A stretch of DNA of 64,000 bases, from positions 1 through 64,000 of the forward strand of contig CALUTU010000002.1 of NCBI GenBank assembly GCA_944323785.1. The letters run 5' to 3'. Each line of letters begins with the position of its first letter. Positions within the stretch are counted from its first letter, which is position 1. The notes under the pieces are model-generated. The model worked only from the letters and a program-made list of their open reading frames with translations. It ran no database searches and was not told the DNA's origin. This DNA comes from an uncultured Bacteroidales bacterium (GTDB lineage Bacteria > Bacteroidota > Bacteroidia > Bacteroidales > UBA932). Shown piece by piece: positions 53,656 through 62,675 of the stretch. The position numbers and the translations under genes are program-made.

Positions 53656-55031
53656 AACGCTTCAAGAACGACTTTAGGAACACTGACAGCCACCCGGGGC
53701 GGCCGCCCAAGATATTTGTCCTGGACACCAATGTCATCCTGCATGACAGCCGCTCCATCTTCAACTTCCAGGACAACGACATCTACATCCCTGTAAGTGT
53801 CATCGAGGAGCTGGACAAGTTCAAGAAAGGCGACGACAACCTCGGTTATAACGCCAGGGCGTTTGTGCGGGAGCTGGACCGCATCTCGGACAATACCCTG
53901 TTCGACCAGGGCATCAGCCTCGGCAAAGGACGCGGTCACATAAAGATAGAGATGGGACACGGCTACACTCAGGCTATGAGGGACTCGCTGATAGACGACA
54001 TCCCCGACCACCGCATCATAGCCACGGCCGTATGGCTGCGGGACAATACTCCCGACCGCAAGGTAATCCTAGTCACCAAGGACGTCAATATGAGGCTGAA
54101 AGCCAAGGCACTCGGCCTTATGGCGCAGGACTACCTCTCCGACAAGGTAGAGGAAAAAAGGGTAGTCAGGACCGAAAAGGAAGTGCTGACTGTACGGAAT
54201 ATGAAGGATTCCCTCATCCGCCGGATAGACTCGGACGCGGACGGAATCCCCTATTCTGAGCTAGGACTGCGGCGCAGACCTGCCTGCAACCAATACTACA
54301 GGATATTTGACAGTAACCGCAACGTGACCCTGGCCAGGTATGACAACCGGAGCCGCTGTATCGTCAAGGTAAGGCCACAGACAGCCTTCGGCATTGAGCC
54401 GCGCAACGACGAGCAGATCCTCGCCCTGGATGCCGTACTGAATCCGGATATCAAGCTGATAGCCCTGACAGGCCGGGCCGGCACTGGCAAGACCCTGCTG
54501 GCCCTGGCAGGAGCCCTGGCTCAGGCCGGCAGTTACGAGCAGATACTGCTCTCCCGGCCGGTGATTCCCCTTAAGAACCAGGAACTGGGTTTCCTGCCCG
54601 GCTCTGTGGAGAAAAAGATCAGTCCGTACATGCTGCCGCTGTTCGACAACCTGGCCGTCATCAAGAGCTGCTACGGCCCGGGCAGCAAGGAAGTAGCGCA
54701 GATCGACGACATGCTCAAGACGGAGAAGCTGCTCATCAATCCGCTGGCCTATATCCGCGGACGCAGCCTCGGCAACGTCTTCTTCATCGTGGACGAGTCC
54801 CAGAACCTGACTCCGCACGAGGTCAAGACCATCATCACAAGGGCCGGCGAGGGCACCAAGATAGTCTTCACGGGCGACATCTACCAGATAGACCAGCCTT
54901 ATCTGGACTTCTACTCCAACGGACTGACCCACCTGTGCGACAAGTTTTTCGGACAAAGCGTGTTTGCGCACATCAACATGACAAGAGGAGAGCGCAGCGA
55001 ACTTTCCGGCCTTGCCGACAAACTTTTATAA
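53637..55031 (+). CDS. PhoH-family ATPase with PIN domain (YlaK type)
   Basis: 464 residues. The N-terminal PIN nuclease domain (about 22-165) has the acidic residues of [21 protein letters not shown] and [11 protein letters not shown]. The C-terminal PhoH ATPase (about 255-455) has Walker [16 protein letters not shown] (about 276-290) and Walker [10 protein letters not shown]. Such PIN-PhoH proteins act on RNA as helicase-nucleases. The ATG lies inside the purL coding end (19-bp overlap), so translation may be coupled. Confidence 0.9.
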   Translation: MAGKTLKRFKNDFRNTDSHPGRPPKIFVLDTNVILHDSRSIFNFQDNDIYIPVSVIEELDKFKKGDDNLGYNARAFVRELDRISDNTLFDQGISLGKGRGHIKIEMGHGYTQAMRDSLIDDIPDHRIIATAVWLRDNTPDRKVILVTKDVNMRLKAKALGLMAQDYLSDKVEEKRVVRTEKEVLTVRNMKDSLIRRIDSDADGIPYSELGLRRRPACNQYYRIFDSNRNVTLARYDNRSRCIVKVRPQTAFGIEPRNDEQILALDAVLNPDIKLIALTGRAGTGKTLLALAGALAQAGSYEQILLSRPVIPLKNQELGFLPGSVEKKISPYMLPLFDNLAVIKSCYGPGSKEVAQIDDMLKTEKLLINPLAYIRGRSLGNVFFIVDESQNLTPHEVKTIITRAGEGTKIVFTGDIYQIDQPYLDFYSNGLTHLCDKFFGQSVFAHINMTRGERSELSGLADKLL

Positions 55032-55063
55032 AAAGGCTGTTTTATGTTTTTCCGATTTTTACT

Positions 55064-55071
55064 ATTTTTGC
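55064..55071 (+). promoter_or_regulatory. Promoter -7 box of ppdK
   Basis: TATTTTTG fits TAnnTTTG, 40 bp before the ATG at 55112. It is preceded by T-rich sequence but no clean -33 element. Confidence 0.55.
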
Positions 55072-55111
55072 GCCTGACATATCAGACCAAATTTAACTAA
55101 TTTTATATTCT

Positions 55112-57826
55112 ATGTCAAACAAACGAGTTTATTTCTTTGGAGGTAAAGAGGCCGAGGGAAACGGTTCAATGAGAAACCTCCTTGGCGGCAAAGGTGCCAA
55201 CCTCGCTGAGATGTGCACACTCGGAATGCCTGTTCCTGCAGGATTCACTATCACCACGGAGTGCTGCACCGAGTATTACAACCTGGGATGCAAATATCCC
55301 GCAGATCTGGAGAAGGAGGTCAATGAGGCACTTGCACGCGCAGAAAAGATGATGGGCAGAAAATTCGGGGACAAGGAGAACCCCCTCCTCGTATCCTGCC
55401 GCTCCGGAGCACGTTCCTCCATGCCCGGAATGATGGAGACTGTTTTGAATATCGGACTTTGCTCCGCAACCATACCAGGGATGATCGCAAAGACGCAGAA
55501 TCCCCGTTTCGTATACGACGCATACCGCCGTCTGATCATGATGTACTCGGACGTGGTCATGGAAAAGGCCGAGGGCATCGAGCCGGCTGAAGGCCAGGGC
55601 ATCAGGGTACAGCTTGACCGTATGCTCGGCGAGCTTAAAGCCAGGAAGGGCTACAAGAGCGATACAGACCTGACCGAGGAGGACCTCAAGCAGCTCTGCG
55701 CTGACTTCAAGGCCAGAGTAAAACAGGTGCTCGGCAAGGAATTCCCCGACAATGCCTATGAGCAGTTGTGGGGAGGTATCGGAGCCGTGTTCAAATCATG
55801 GAACGGAAAGAGGGCCATCGCTTACCGCCGCATCGAGGGCATACCCGATGACTGGGGTACAGCCGTGAATGTACAGGCCATGGTATTCGGCAACATGGGT
55901 GACAACTCCGCTACAGGAGTGGCGTTCTCCCGTAACCCCGCTACAGGTGAGAACAAGTTCTACGGAGAATGGCTCATCAACGCCCAGGGCGAGGACGTGG
56001 TCGCAGGTATCCGTACCCCCAACCCTCTGAACGAGGCCACCAAGAACGAGCACAACCGCAATCTCGCATCCCTCGAGACGGCCATGCCCGAGGTTTATAA
56101 AGAGCTGGATGACATCCAGAACCATCTTGAGGACCACTTCAAGGACATGCAGGACATCGAGTTCACCATACAGGACGGCAAGCTCTGGATGCTCCAGTGC
56201 CGTGTCGGCAAGAGAACCGGACTGGCTGCTCTCAATATGGCGATGGACATGCTCCACGAGGGCCTTATCGACGAGAAGACAGCCGTCATGAGAGTGGCTC
56301 CCAGCCAGCTTGACGAACTCCTCCACCCCATCCTCAATCCTTCTGCTGAAAAGAAGGCCACAGTCATCGCACAGGGTCTGCCTGCAGGCCCCGGAGGCTC
56401 AGTCGGCAAGATAGTATTCACAGCCGAGGATGCCGTTGCAGCAGCCGCACGTAAGGAAAAAGTAATCCTCGTCCGCGAGGAGACCAATCCCGAAGACGTA
56501 GAGGGAATGCGTGCAGCCGACGGTCTGCTCACCGCACGCGGAGGAATGACATCACACGCGGCTCTCGTTGCCCGCGGATGGGGCAAATGCTGCATCGTAG
56601 GCTGCGACGCCCTGCATATCAACCTGGAAGCCAAAACCCTCACCATCAACGGCAAGACATATAAGGAAGGAGACGTATTCTCACTCAACGGAAGCAAGGG
56701 CTTCGTATACGACGTACCCGTTGAGACCATGGACGCATCCGAGAATCCCCGCTTCGTAGAGTACATGACCCTCGTGGACAAGTACCGCAGACTGGGTGTG
56801 CGTACCAACGCCGACACTCCCGAGGACGCTGCAAGGGCCCTCTCGTTCGGAGCCGAGGGTATCGGCCTCTTCCGTATAGAGCACATGTTCTACGGTGCTC
56901 ATTCAGAAGCGCCTCTGTCCAAGCTCAGAAAGATGATTCTCTCAAAGACCTACGAAGAGAGAAAAGCCGCGCTGGCTGAGCTGGAGCCTTATATCAAGGA
57001 TGCCGTAAAGAACACGTTGAAGGTAATGGACGGCAAGCCCGTTACTTTCCGTCTGCTCGACCCGCCTCTCCATGAGTTCGTGCCTCAGACTCCCGAGAAA
57101 GAGGCTGAACTGGCCAAAGAGCTGGGCGTAAGCGTAGACGATATCGAGAAACGCGGCGAGAGCCTGCATGAGGTCAACCCCATGATGGGACACCGCGGAG
57201 TGCGTCTGGGTGTCACATACCCCGAGATAAGCGAGACACAGTTCCGCGCTATCTTCAACGCCACTGCCGAACTAATCAAGGAAGGCCTCAATCCCAGACC
57301 TGAGATTATGATTCCCGTCACCATCATCGTCCGCGAGCTCGACTTCCAGAAGAAGATCTGCGACCGCGTACACGACGAGGTGGAGAAAGCGACCGGAGTT
57401 ACTATCAACTATCTCTACGGTACTATGATAGAGATTCCGAGAGCAGCCCTGCTGGCCAACTTCATGGCCAAGACGGCCCAGTTCTTCTCATTCGGCACCA
57501 ACGACCTGACCCAGATGACATTCGGATTCTCCCGCGATGACATCGGTGCCTTCATGAACGACTACCTGGAGAACAAGCTTCTTGATGCCGACCCGTTCCA
57601 GACTATTGATATCGAGTCGGTCGGCAAGCTGATAGATATAGGCGTACAGGGCGGACGGAGCACCAACCCGAAACTGAAAGTGGGTATCTGCGGCGAGCAC
57701 GGAGGAGATCCCGCATCCGTAGAATTCTGCCACAAGATCGGCATGGACTATGTGTCCTGCTCTCCTTTCAGGGTGCCTATCGCACGTCTGGCTGCGGCGC
57801 AGGCTGCAATCAAAGCCGAAAGGTAA
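55112..57826 (+). CDS. ppdK: Pyruvate, phosphate dikinase
   Basis: 904 residues. Interconverts pyruvate, ATP and phosphate with PEP, AMP and pyrophosphate, in glycolysis or gluconeogenesis of anaerobes. The N-terminal ATP-grasp region has GGKGANLAEM (about 25) and CRSGARSSMPGM (about 95). The central swivelling domain has the phospho-His in GGMTSHAAL (His about 482, with regulatory Thr before it), and the C-terminal PEP barrel has GICGEHGGDP with the catalytic Cys (about 859). Its own promoter lies at 55064 and a terminator follows at 57855. Confidence 0.97.
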   Translation: MSNKRVYFFGGKEAEGNGSMRNLLGGKGANLAEMCTLGMPVPAGFTITTECCTEYYNLGCKYPADLEKEVNEALARAEKMMGRKFGDKENPLLVSCRSGARSSMPGMMETVLNIGLCSATIPGMIAKTQNPRFVYDAYRRLIMMYSDVVMEKAEGIEPAEGQGIRVQLDRMLGELKARKGYKSDTDLTEEDLKQLCADFKARVKQVLGKEFPDNAYEQLWGGIGAVFKSWNGKRAIAYRRIEGIPDDWGTAVNVQAMVFGNMGDNSATGVAFSRNPATGENKFYGEWLINAQGEDVVAGIRTPNPLNEATKNEHNRNLASLETAMPEVYKELDDIQNHLEDHFKDMQDIEFTIQDGKLWMLQCRVGKRTGLAALNMAMDMLHEGLIDEKTAVMRVAPSQLDELLHPILNPSAEKKATVIAQGLPAGPGGSVGKIVFTAEDAVAAAARKEKVILVREETNPEDVEGMRAADGLLTARGGMTSHAALVARGWGKCCIVGCDALHINLEAKTLTINGKTYKEGDVFSLNGSKGFVYDVPVETMDASENPRFVEYMTLVDKYRRLGVRTNADTPEDAARALSFGAEGIGLFRIEHMFYGAHSEAPLSKLRKMILSKTYEERKAALAELEPYIKDAVKNTLKVMDGKPVTFRLLDPPLHEFVPQTPEKEAELAKELGVSVDDIEKRGESLHEVNPMMGHRGVRLGVTYPEISETQFRAIFNATAELIKEGLNPRPEIMIPVTIIVRELDFQKKICDRVHDEVEKATGVTINYLYGTMIEIPRAALLANFMAKTAQFFSFGTNDLTQMTFGFSRDDIGAFMNDYLENKLLDADPFQTIDIESVGKLIDIGVQGGRSTNPKLKVGICGEHGGDPASVEFCHKIGMDYVSCSPFRVPIARLAAAQAAIKAER

Positions 57827-57854
57827 GGTAACAGTACCTACAGTTTATATTCCG

Positions 57855-57884
57855 GGCCGGTTCACTTTGGACCGGCCTTTTTTT
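57855..57884 (+). terminator. Rho-independent terminator after ppdK
   Basis: GGCCGGT (57855-57861) pairs with ACCGGCC (57871-57877), loop of 9 bases, followed by seven T. Confidence 0.9.
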
Positions 57885-57909
57885 GTCACATTTTTCGGGA
57901 TTACGCATA

Positions 57910-57998
57910 TTTATCGTATATTTGACATCGTCATATATACTATGCACCTCGGCAATTGTAAGTAAACTTGCATTGCTCTCGGTTTTATCGTATATTTG
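57910..57998 (+). promoter_or_regulatory. Twin identical promoter boxes of the exported-protein operon
   Basis: The 15-mer TTTATCGTATATTTG occurs at 57910-57924 and again at 57984-57998, 74 bp apart; each ends in TATATTTG (TAnnTTTG). Both point to the operon starting at 58031. A seven-codon frame (57942-57965, MHLGNCK) lies between the two boxes, probably by chance. Confidence 0.6.
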
Positions 57999-58030
57999 TA
58001 ATATTTGGATATCCTAAATGCAGAATAAAT

Positions 58031-58510
58031 ATGAAAAGATTTCTATTACTGACACTTATGACCATGATGGCCCTGCCGTCCTTCAGTCAGGGCAGATTGC
58101 TTGAGAGCAGCGCGGAGAAAAAGCCCATGTGGGTAAAACACGATGTAGAGAAATATGATGTCTTTAAAATCAGCATGGAAAGCACCGTCAGTCTTGAAGA
58201 TGCAAAGACGAAGGCTTTTGACGGGCTCCGCAATCTGGTAATAAACACAACCACGACTTACATGCTCAGGATCAACCATGACGGACGTGAGGCCGAAGAG
58301 ATAATGAATGATGTAAGGAACTCGGATTTTGTAAGGAATATCTCGGAATATTCCGCAATAGAGACATATTGGGAGCACCGGCTGATAAAACGGCAGGATG
58401 TGTACATATATTACATTCTGTACGATTTTAATGATTTTGAAAAAAAGAAAATATCTTTGGATATAGACCAGGCCCGTAGCAGCACAATGGACGAACTGAA
58501 TAAACTTTAA
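58031..58510 (+). CDS. Exported LPP20-like domain protein
   Basis: 159 residues from ATG 58031, with signal peptide (1-18, ending PSFSQ). The mature part resembles the N-terminal domain of the fifth gene in the operon (60748-62670). Shared are the opening (LESSAEKKPMWVKH against VEESSAKKMPEWVLS), an EDAKTKAF/EDAKAAVL helix, and the closing ETYWEHR/DYYWERR with a later YIYYILYDF/YDYFYAVKYPF. This is the layout of LPP20/FlgP-type lipoproteins, although there is no lipobox. It is the first gene of five, preceded by the twin promoters. Function is unknown. Confidence 0.65.
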   Translation: MKRFLLLTLMTMMALPSFSQGRLLESSAEKKPMWVKHDVEKYDVFKISMESTVSLEDAKTKAFDGLRNLVINTTTTYMLRINHDGREAEEIMNDVRNSDFVRNISEYSAIETYWEHRLIKRQDVYIYYILYDFNDFEKKKISLDIDQARSSTMDELNKL

Positions 58511-58514
58511 ACAT

Positions 58515-59006
58515 ATGAGAACAATGAGAACCATTACAGCACTTGTGTTATGCGCATTGTTATGCGCCCCTATCTATGCGCAGAAGTATACCGTCAGGAA
58601 TTCCGGCAACTATGAGGTTGTCACACTGGGAGTAGGTGCCGACGGCACTAAAACATTCAAGATCTTTGTTACTGAGAAAACTGAGAGAAAGGCTATTCCT
58701 CTGGCAAAGAAAGCTGCCATAGAAGTCTGTGTGTTCAGAGGGCTGCCGGCCACAAGCACCGTAAGCGCAACCCCTGCCCTGTGCAGCCTGTCTGACGAAC
58801 AGAAACACGCTGCCTTCTTCGAGGAGTTCTTCGCTCCGGGAGGACAGTACTTAAGGTATGTCAATGTAACTTCCTCCGAGAGCCCGTCCAAGGAGAAAGT
58901 AAAGGGAGGGTTCAAATTCGGCCTTGAAGTGCAGGTATTGTACAACAACCTCCGCAAAGACCTTCAGGACGCCGGTGTAATCAGATCCCTCAGTTCAGGC
59001 TTTTAG
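58515..59006 (+). CDS. Exported protein of unknown function
   Basis: 163 residues with signal peptide (1-22, ending PIYAQ). The mature chain begins with beta strands (KYTVRNSGNYEVVTLGVG), has a helix KAIPLAKKAAIEVCVFRGLP, and ends in GLEVQVLYNNLRKDLQDAGVIRSL. A helix carrying AKKAAIE with a following strand hints at the same alpha/beta unit seen in neighbours, but I recognise no family. It starts 4 bp after the previous stop; ATG 58524 is an alternative start. It belongs to the five-gene operon. Confidence 0.65.
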   Translation: MRTMRTITALVLCALLCAPIYAQKYTVRNSGNYEVVTLGVGADGTKTFKIFVTEKTERKAIPLAKKAAIEVCVFRGLPATSTVSATPALCSLSDEQKHAAFFEEFFAPGGQYLRYVNVTSSESPSKEKVKGGFKFGLEVQVLYNNLRKDLQDAGVIRSLSSGF

Positions 59007-59037
59007 GAACTTCAATCAACATGCAATCAATACAGAT

Positions 59038-60003
59038 ATGAAAAGAATCATACTTTCGGCATTAATGCTCTTTTCAGCAGCCACGGCTTTCTCTCAGGCG
59101 AGAAAGCCCATCATTATGGTTATTCCCAGCGACATATACTGCACCAGAGCGGGATATGTCACCACCTATCAGGATGAGAGCGGAAACACTCAGACCGCCG
59201 CAGATTACAGCAAGGCCTTCCTCAACGACGAGAATCTCCGTCTGGCAATATCGGAGATGTCCAGCATCATGGCCGAGAGAGGATTCCCTCTCAAAGACCT
59301 GGAGCAGACTCTCAAGAGCATGGAGAACCAGCAGGCTGAAGCCGCATTGTTCTCAGGCACTGGCGGCGGTTCTATATATGAATCTCCTCTTGACAAACTG
59401 AAAAGGACAGCAAACGCAGACATAATTCTGGACCTGGATTTCAGCATACACACCAGTGGCCCTAGAAAATACGTATCGTTCAACCTCAGAGGTCTTGATG
59501 CCTATACCAACAAAGTCATTACATCGGCTTCCGGTCAGGGTGCTCCTTCTACAGCCGTACCTATAGGGCTTATGCTGGAAGAAGCTGTACTCAATTATAT
59601 GGACCCGTTCAACGCTGCATTGCAGACACATTTCGACGACATGTTCGCCAATGGACGTGAAGTGACCATCTCAGTGAGGATGACGGAGAACTGCCCTGTC
59701 ACCATGTACGATGATTTCGATTTCATGGGAGAGATCGTGACTTTGTCTGACATCATTGACTGGTGGATGGACGAGAATACAGTCAACCACAGATTCTCAA
59801 GAGCCAGAGGGGGAGACTACTATACTGAATACGAGCAGGTACGTATCCCGCTTTACAAGACTGTCCTTGGAAAGGAAAGAGCTATCGACACCCGTTCTTT
59901 CGCCATGGACCTGGCCCGTTTCCTCAGCAAGGAGCCTTTCAACCTGCCTTTCAAGATCAATGAGAGAGGCCTTGGCAATGTATGGATTGTCTTAGGTGAT
60001 TAA
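59038..60003 (+). CDS. Exported DUF6175-like protein
   Basis: 321 residues with signal peptide (1-20, ending AFSQ). The mature chain begins KPIIMVIPSDIYC, then a helix AISEMSSIMAERGFPLKDLEQTLKSM and a strand ADIILDLDFSI. This is the pattern of TolB-N/CsgG-like folds, in which an exported protein 'senses age of a name' through a conserved helix-strand unit. The C-terminal half (SVRMTENCPVTMYDDF … INERGLGNVWIVLGD) repeats a second alpha/beta unit. The family name is my best match to DUF6175 and should be checked. It is third in the operon. Confidence 0.6.
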   Translation: MKRIILSALMLFSAATAFSQARKPIIMVIPSDIYCTRAGYVTTYQDESGNTQTAADYSKAFLNDENLRLAISEMSSIMAERGFPLKDLEQTLKSMENQQAEAALFSGTGGGSIYESPLDKLKRTANADIILDLDFSIHTSGPRKYVSFNLRGLDAYTNKVITSASGQGAPSTAVPIGLMLEEAVLNYMDPFNAALQTHFDDMFANGREVTISVRMTENCPVTMYDDFDFMGEIVTLSDIIDWWMDENTVNHRFSRARGGDYYTEYEQVRIPLYKTVLGKERAIDTRSFAMDLARFLSKEPFNLPFKINERGLGNVWIVLGD

Positions 60004-60020
60004 TTTAAAACACTTTTTAT

Positions 60021-60734
60021 ATGAAAAAGATTCTAGCAACTATATCCGCTGTCCTGCTGGCAGTCTTCTCTGCTTCGGCTCAGGAGCCCATGGAAGAGCA
60101 GGACAGACTCAACATAGGTGTCGAGCGGCCCACAGGCGTCGCATACGACAACGCGGCGCAGACTCTCAGAAATAATCTCGTCCAGGCTTTCGTCCTGAAC
60201 GGAGTCGCAGCCGTAGACAGCCGCTTCACTACAGTGACAAACGTAGTGGAACTCTCCAAGGACGTTACTTCAAGTGCCCCGGTAATGTATATCACAGAAC
60301 TGGAAATGTCCATCTTTGTAATCGACCTGTACACCGGCACAATCTTCGGACAGACTTCCTTCACTATCAAGGGAGTCGGAGACAGTGAGGGTGCCTCATA
60401 CATGGATGCTATCCGTAACGTCAAGGCCCGCAATCCGAAACTGCGCACTCTCATAACCGGGACCAAGGACAAGATATTCGCCTATTTCGATGCGGAAAGC
60501 GATCAGATATTCAACCGTATAGACGCGCTTATCGCATCAGGGGACTATAAAGCCGCCATGATAGAGGCCAATGCTATACCACGCTCATGCGCAGACCTCT
60601 ACAACAAAGTAAGTCAGCGCATTGCCACTATACCCGCATCGGCCATAGCCGGGCTGACCATAGACAGAGGCCTTGTGGACGGCTATTACTTCTCCGGTTC
60701 CAGAGATGCCAGGATCGATCAGATTTTAAACTAA
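60021..60734 (+). CDS. Exported CsgG/FlgO-like alpha-beta protein
   Basis: 237 residues with signal peptide (1-20, ending SASAQ). The order strand LNIGVE, helix AAQTLRNNLVQAFVLNGVAAVDSR, long strand pair APVMYITELEMSIFVIDLYTGTIFGQTSFTIKG, is that of the CsgG/LpoB/FlgO periplasmic domain. The C-terminus (about 160-237) is helical with KAAMIEANAIPRSCADLY, resembling a TPR-like pair. No lipobox. It is fourth in the operon, 17 bp after the DUF6175-like gene and 13 bp before the LPP20 fusion. The assignment is by fold pattern only. Confidence 0.55.
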   Translation: MKKILATISAVLLAVFSASAQEPMEEQDRLNIGVERPTGVAYDNAAQTLRNNLVQAFVLNGVAAVDSRFTTVTNVVELSKDVTSSAPVMYITELEMSIFVIDLYTGTIFGQTSFTIKGVGDSEGASYMDAIRNVKARNPKLRTLITGTKDKIFAYFDAESDQIFNRIDALIASGDYKAAMIEANAIPRSCADLYNKVSQRIATIPASAIAGLTIDRGLVDGYYFSGSRDARIDQILN

Positions 60735-60747
60735 ACTGCATAAAACT

Positions 60748-62670
60748 ATGAGACGTATTATTACCATACTGCTTTTTGCCATGACAGCTGCTGTGGCCGC
60801 ATACGCGCAGAAAGCACAGTACAAAGTCGAGGAGTCCAGTGCCAAGAAGATGCCCGAATGGGTCCTGTCCACTGAGAAAGATTATCTCATCGTGACTGCG
60901 ACAGGCGGTGATATCGAAGATGCTAAGGCAGCCGTTCTCGAAAGTGTAAAGACACAGATAGCCCAGAGCATCGCCACCCGTATCGTTGCCGAGTCCAATC
61001 TCCAGACCTCGGCATTCGAGAGCGGAGACAGCTTCTCCAAAAGTCAGAGCCTGGAGACTTCCGTCATGTCCAGAACAGCGAAACTGCCGTTTATCGGAGA
61101 GATATCTCTCTCCAAAGCAGCTGACTATTACTGGGAAAGAAGGTACTACCGATCCACCGGCAGATATGATTATTTCTACGCTGTGAAATACCCTTTCAGC
61201 GACTTCGAGATGAGACAACTCGTCACCGACTACCAGCTTTATGACAAAGAGCTCAACGAGAGACTCGCGAAGTTCGGGACAGATCTGGACTTCGTGTCTT
61301 CTATCGAGGAGATCGGAGAGAACATCAACAATCTCAGGGTATTTCTCAATGAGTTCGACGTACAGGATCCCAGATACAATCAGGTTCAGATCCTGTCCAA
61401 CCGCTACCGCGAGCTCTACGACCAGATCACCATCGACTGGTTTCAGGAGAAAAAAGGCATTGTCGTGGCCAATCTCACATTAGGCGGGCGCGGCATCTCC
61501 ACAAGTCAGAGACCCGTACTCAGGTCCAACTGCGCATCTCAGATAACATCCTCATTCGAAGGCAATGCCCTTGTCATAAGATACAATGACGACAACTGCT
61601 ACGATGAGGACGAGAACTACATAGACCTTAGACTGAAAGCCGGCAACAAATACATCTCCGAACGGATATTCTTCAAGAGTACTGTGGACATATCCCTCAC
61701 CGGCATCGTCTCCGACGCAGCCACAGGAGAGCCTGTCGCCTATGCCAGACTTACTCTGATTCCAAGCGGGAAGACTGCAACGACCGGCAGGAACGGTATG
61801 TTCGTCTACAACGACCTGCCCTCCGGAAACTATTCCATCCAGGCCGTAAAAGCCGGTTACAAGACTGTGGAAGTTCCTGCGTCCGTAATGTCCGGCAGCA
61901 CTGTAAGAGCAGACATCGTCATGACTCCTGACGGAAGTGCGGACACTTACACCCCGCCTGCCCCTGTAACGGCAGAGAAGCCTGTAACAGTTCAGACTGA
62001 GCAGCCGGTCGTAAAGCAGGAACCGGGAAAGGATCCGATAAACACAGTCCGCAATGGTCTGGCGGCCTATTTCCGATTCAACGGCACGACCCGCAGCGAG
62101 GTATCCGCTATCCAAGGAACCCCTGTCAACGGTCCTCAGTATACAGTTGACAGTCCGGACGGGACTAAGGCCATAGCTCTCAGCTCCCTCGATCTCAGCC
62201 AGATATCGTTCCCCAAGCCGATGATTGCCTATCCGGCCGGCAACTACAGTATATCATTCTGGATGAAAGGATTCTCAAACGGTCACGTGTGGTCCATGGC
62301 CTGCGGCGATTACAGGTACAACTACCCCAAGCTCACCATAAAGGAAGGACAGTTCTACATCAACAACCGCTTTGACTACAACGGTTCCAGCTTCACACAT
62401 CCTCAACTCGACTACAACTGGCATTTCATAGCAATAGTGGTCAAGACAGAGAATAATGAGACTACAGCCGGACTTTATATCGACGGTGTACTCGTGGACT
62501 CCATTTCACTTGCCGGCTCGGCCTCGCAGCCCTGTACTAAGTTCCTTCTGGGCGGAGAGAGCGAGTCTGGGGACAATGCAATCGATTTCTACATTGACAA
62601 TCTGAGAGTCTACAGTTCCAGAGCACTGTCCGACGAGGAAGTGGCTCAGATATACATGTCAGAGAAATAA
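60748..62670 (+). CDS. Exported LPP20-like/CarboxypepD-reg/LamG fusion protein
   Basis: 640 residues with signal peptide (1-20, ending AAYAQ). The LPP20-like N-terminal domain (about 24-165) is paralogous to the first gene of the operon. A helical linker (about 165-230) and a beta region (to about 310) follow. Next come a carboxypeptidase-regulatory-like Ig module (about 315-395, LTGIVSDAATGEPVAYARLT) and a P/V/T-rich spacer (about 395-430). A C-terminal concanavalin/LamG-type jelly roll (about 435-638, LAAYFRFNGT … WHFIAIVVKT … FYIDNLRVYS) ends the protein. The adhesive C-terminus suggests a surface function for the operon. Confidence 0.75.
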   Translation: MRRIITILLFAMTAAVAAYAQKAQYKVEESSAKKMPEWVLSTEKDYLIVTATGGDIEDAKAAVLESVKTQIAQSIATRIVAESNLQTSAFESGDSFSKSQSLETSVMSRTAKLPFIGEISLSKAADYYWERRYYRSTGRYDYFYAVKYPFSDFEMRQLVTDYQLYDKELNERLAKFGTDLDFVSSIEEIGENINNLRVFLNEFDVQDPRYNQVQILSNRYRELYDQITIDWFQEKKGIVVANLTLGGRGISTSQRPVLRSNCASQITSSFEGNALVIRYNDDNCYDEDENYIDLRLKAGNKYISERIFFKSTVDISLTGIVSDAATGEPVAYARLTLIPSGKTATTGRNGMFVYNDLPSGNYSIQAVKAGYKTVEVPASVMSGSTVRADIVMTPDGSADTYTPPAPVTAEKPVTVQTEQPVVKQEPGKDPINTVRNGLAAYFRFNGTTRSEVSAIQGTPVNGPQYTVDSPDGTKAIALSSLDLSQISFPKPMIAYPAGNYSISFWMKGFSNGHVWSMACGDYRYNYPKLTIKEGQFYINNRFDYNGSSFTHPQLDYNWHFIAIVVKTENNETTAGLYIDGVLVDSISLAGSASQPCTKFLLGGESESGDNAIDFYIDNLRVYSSRALSDEEVAQIYMSEK

Positions 62671-62675
62671 GAAAG

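Noticed and set aside
57942..57965. Short leader peptide MHLGNCK before the exported-protein operon
   Set aside because: Seven codons without any attenuator hairpin or biased residue run; such frames arise by chance.
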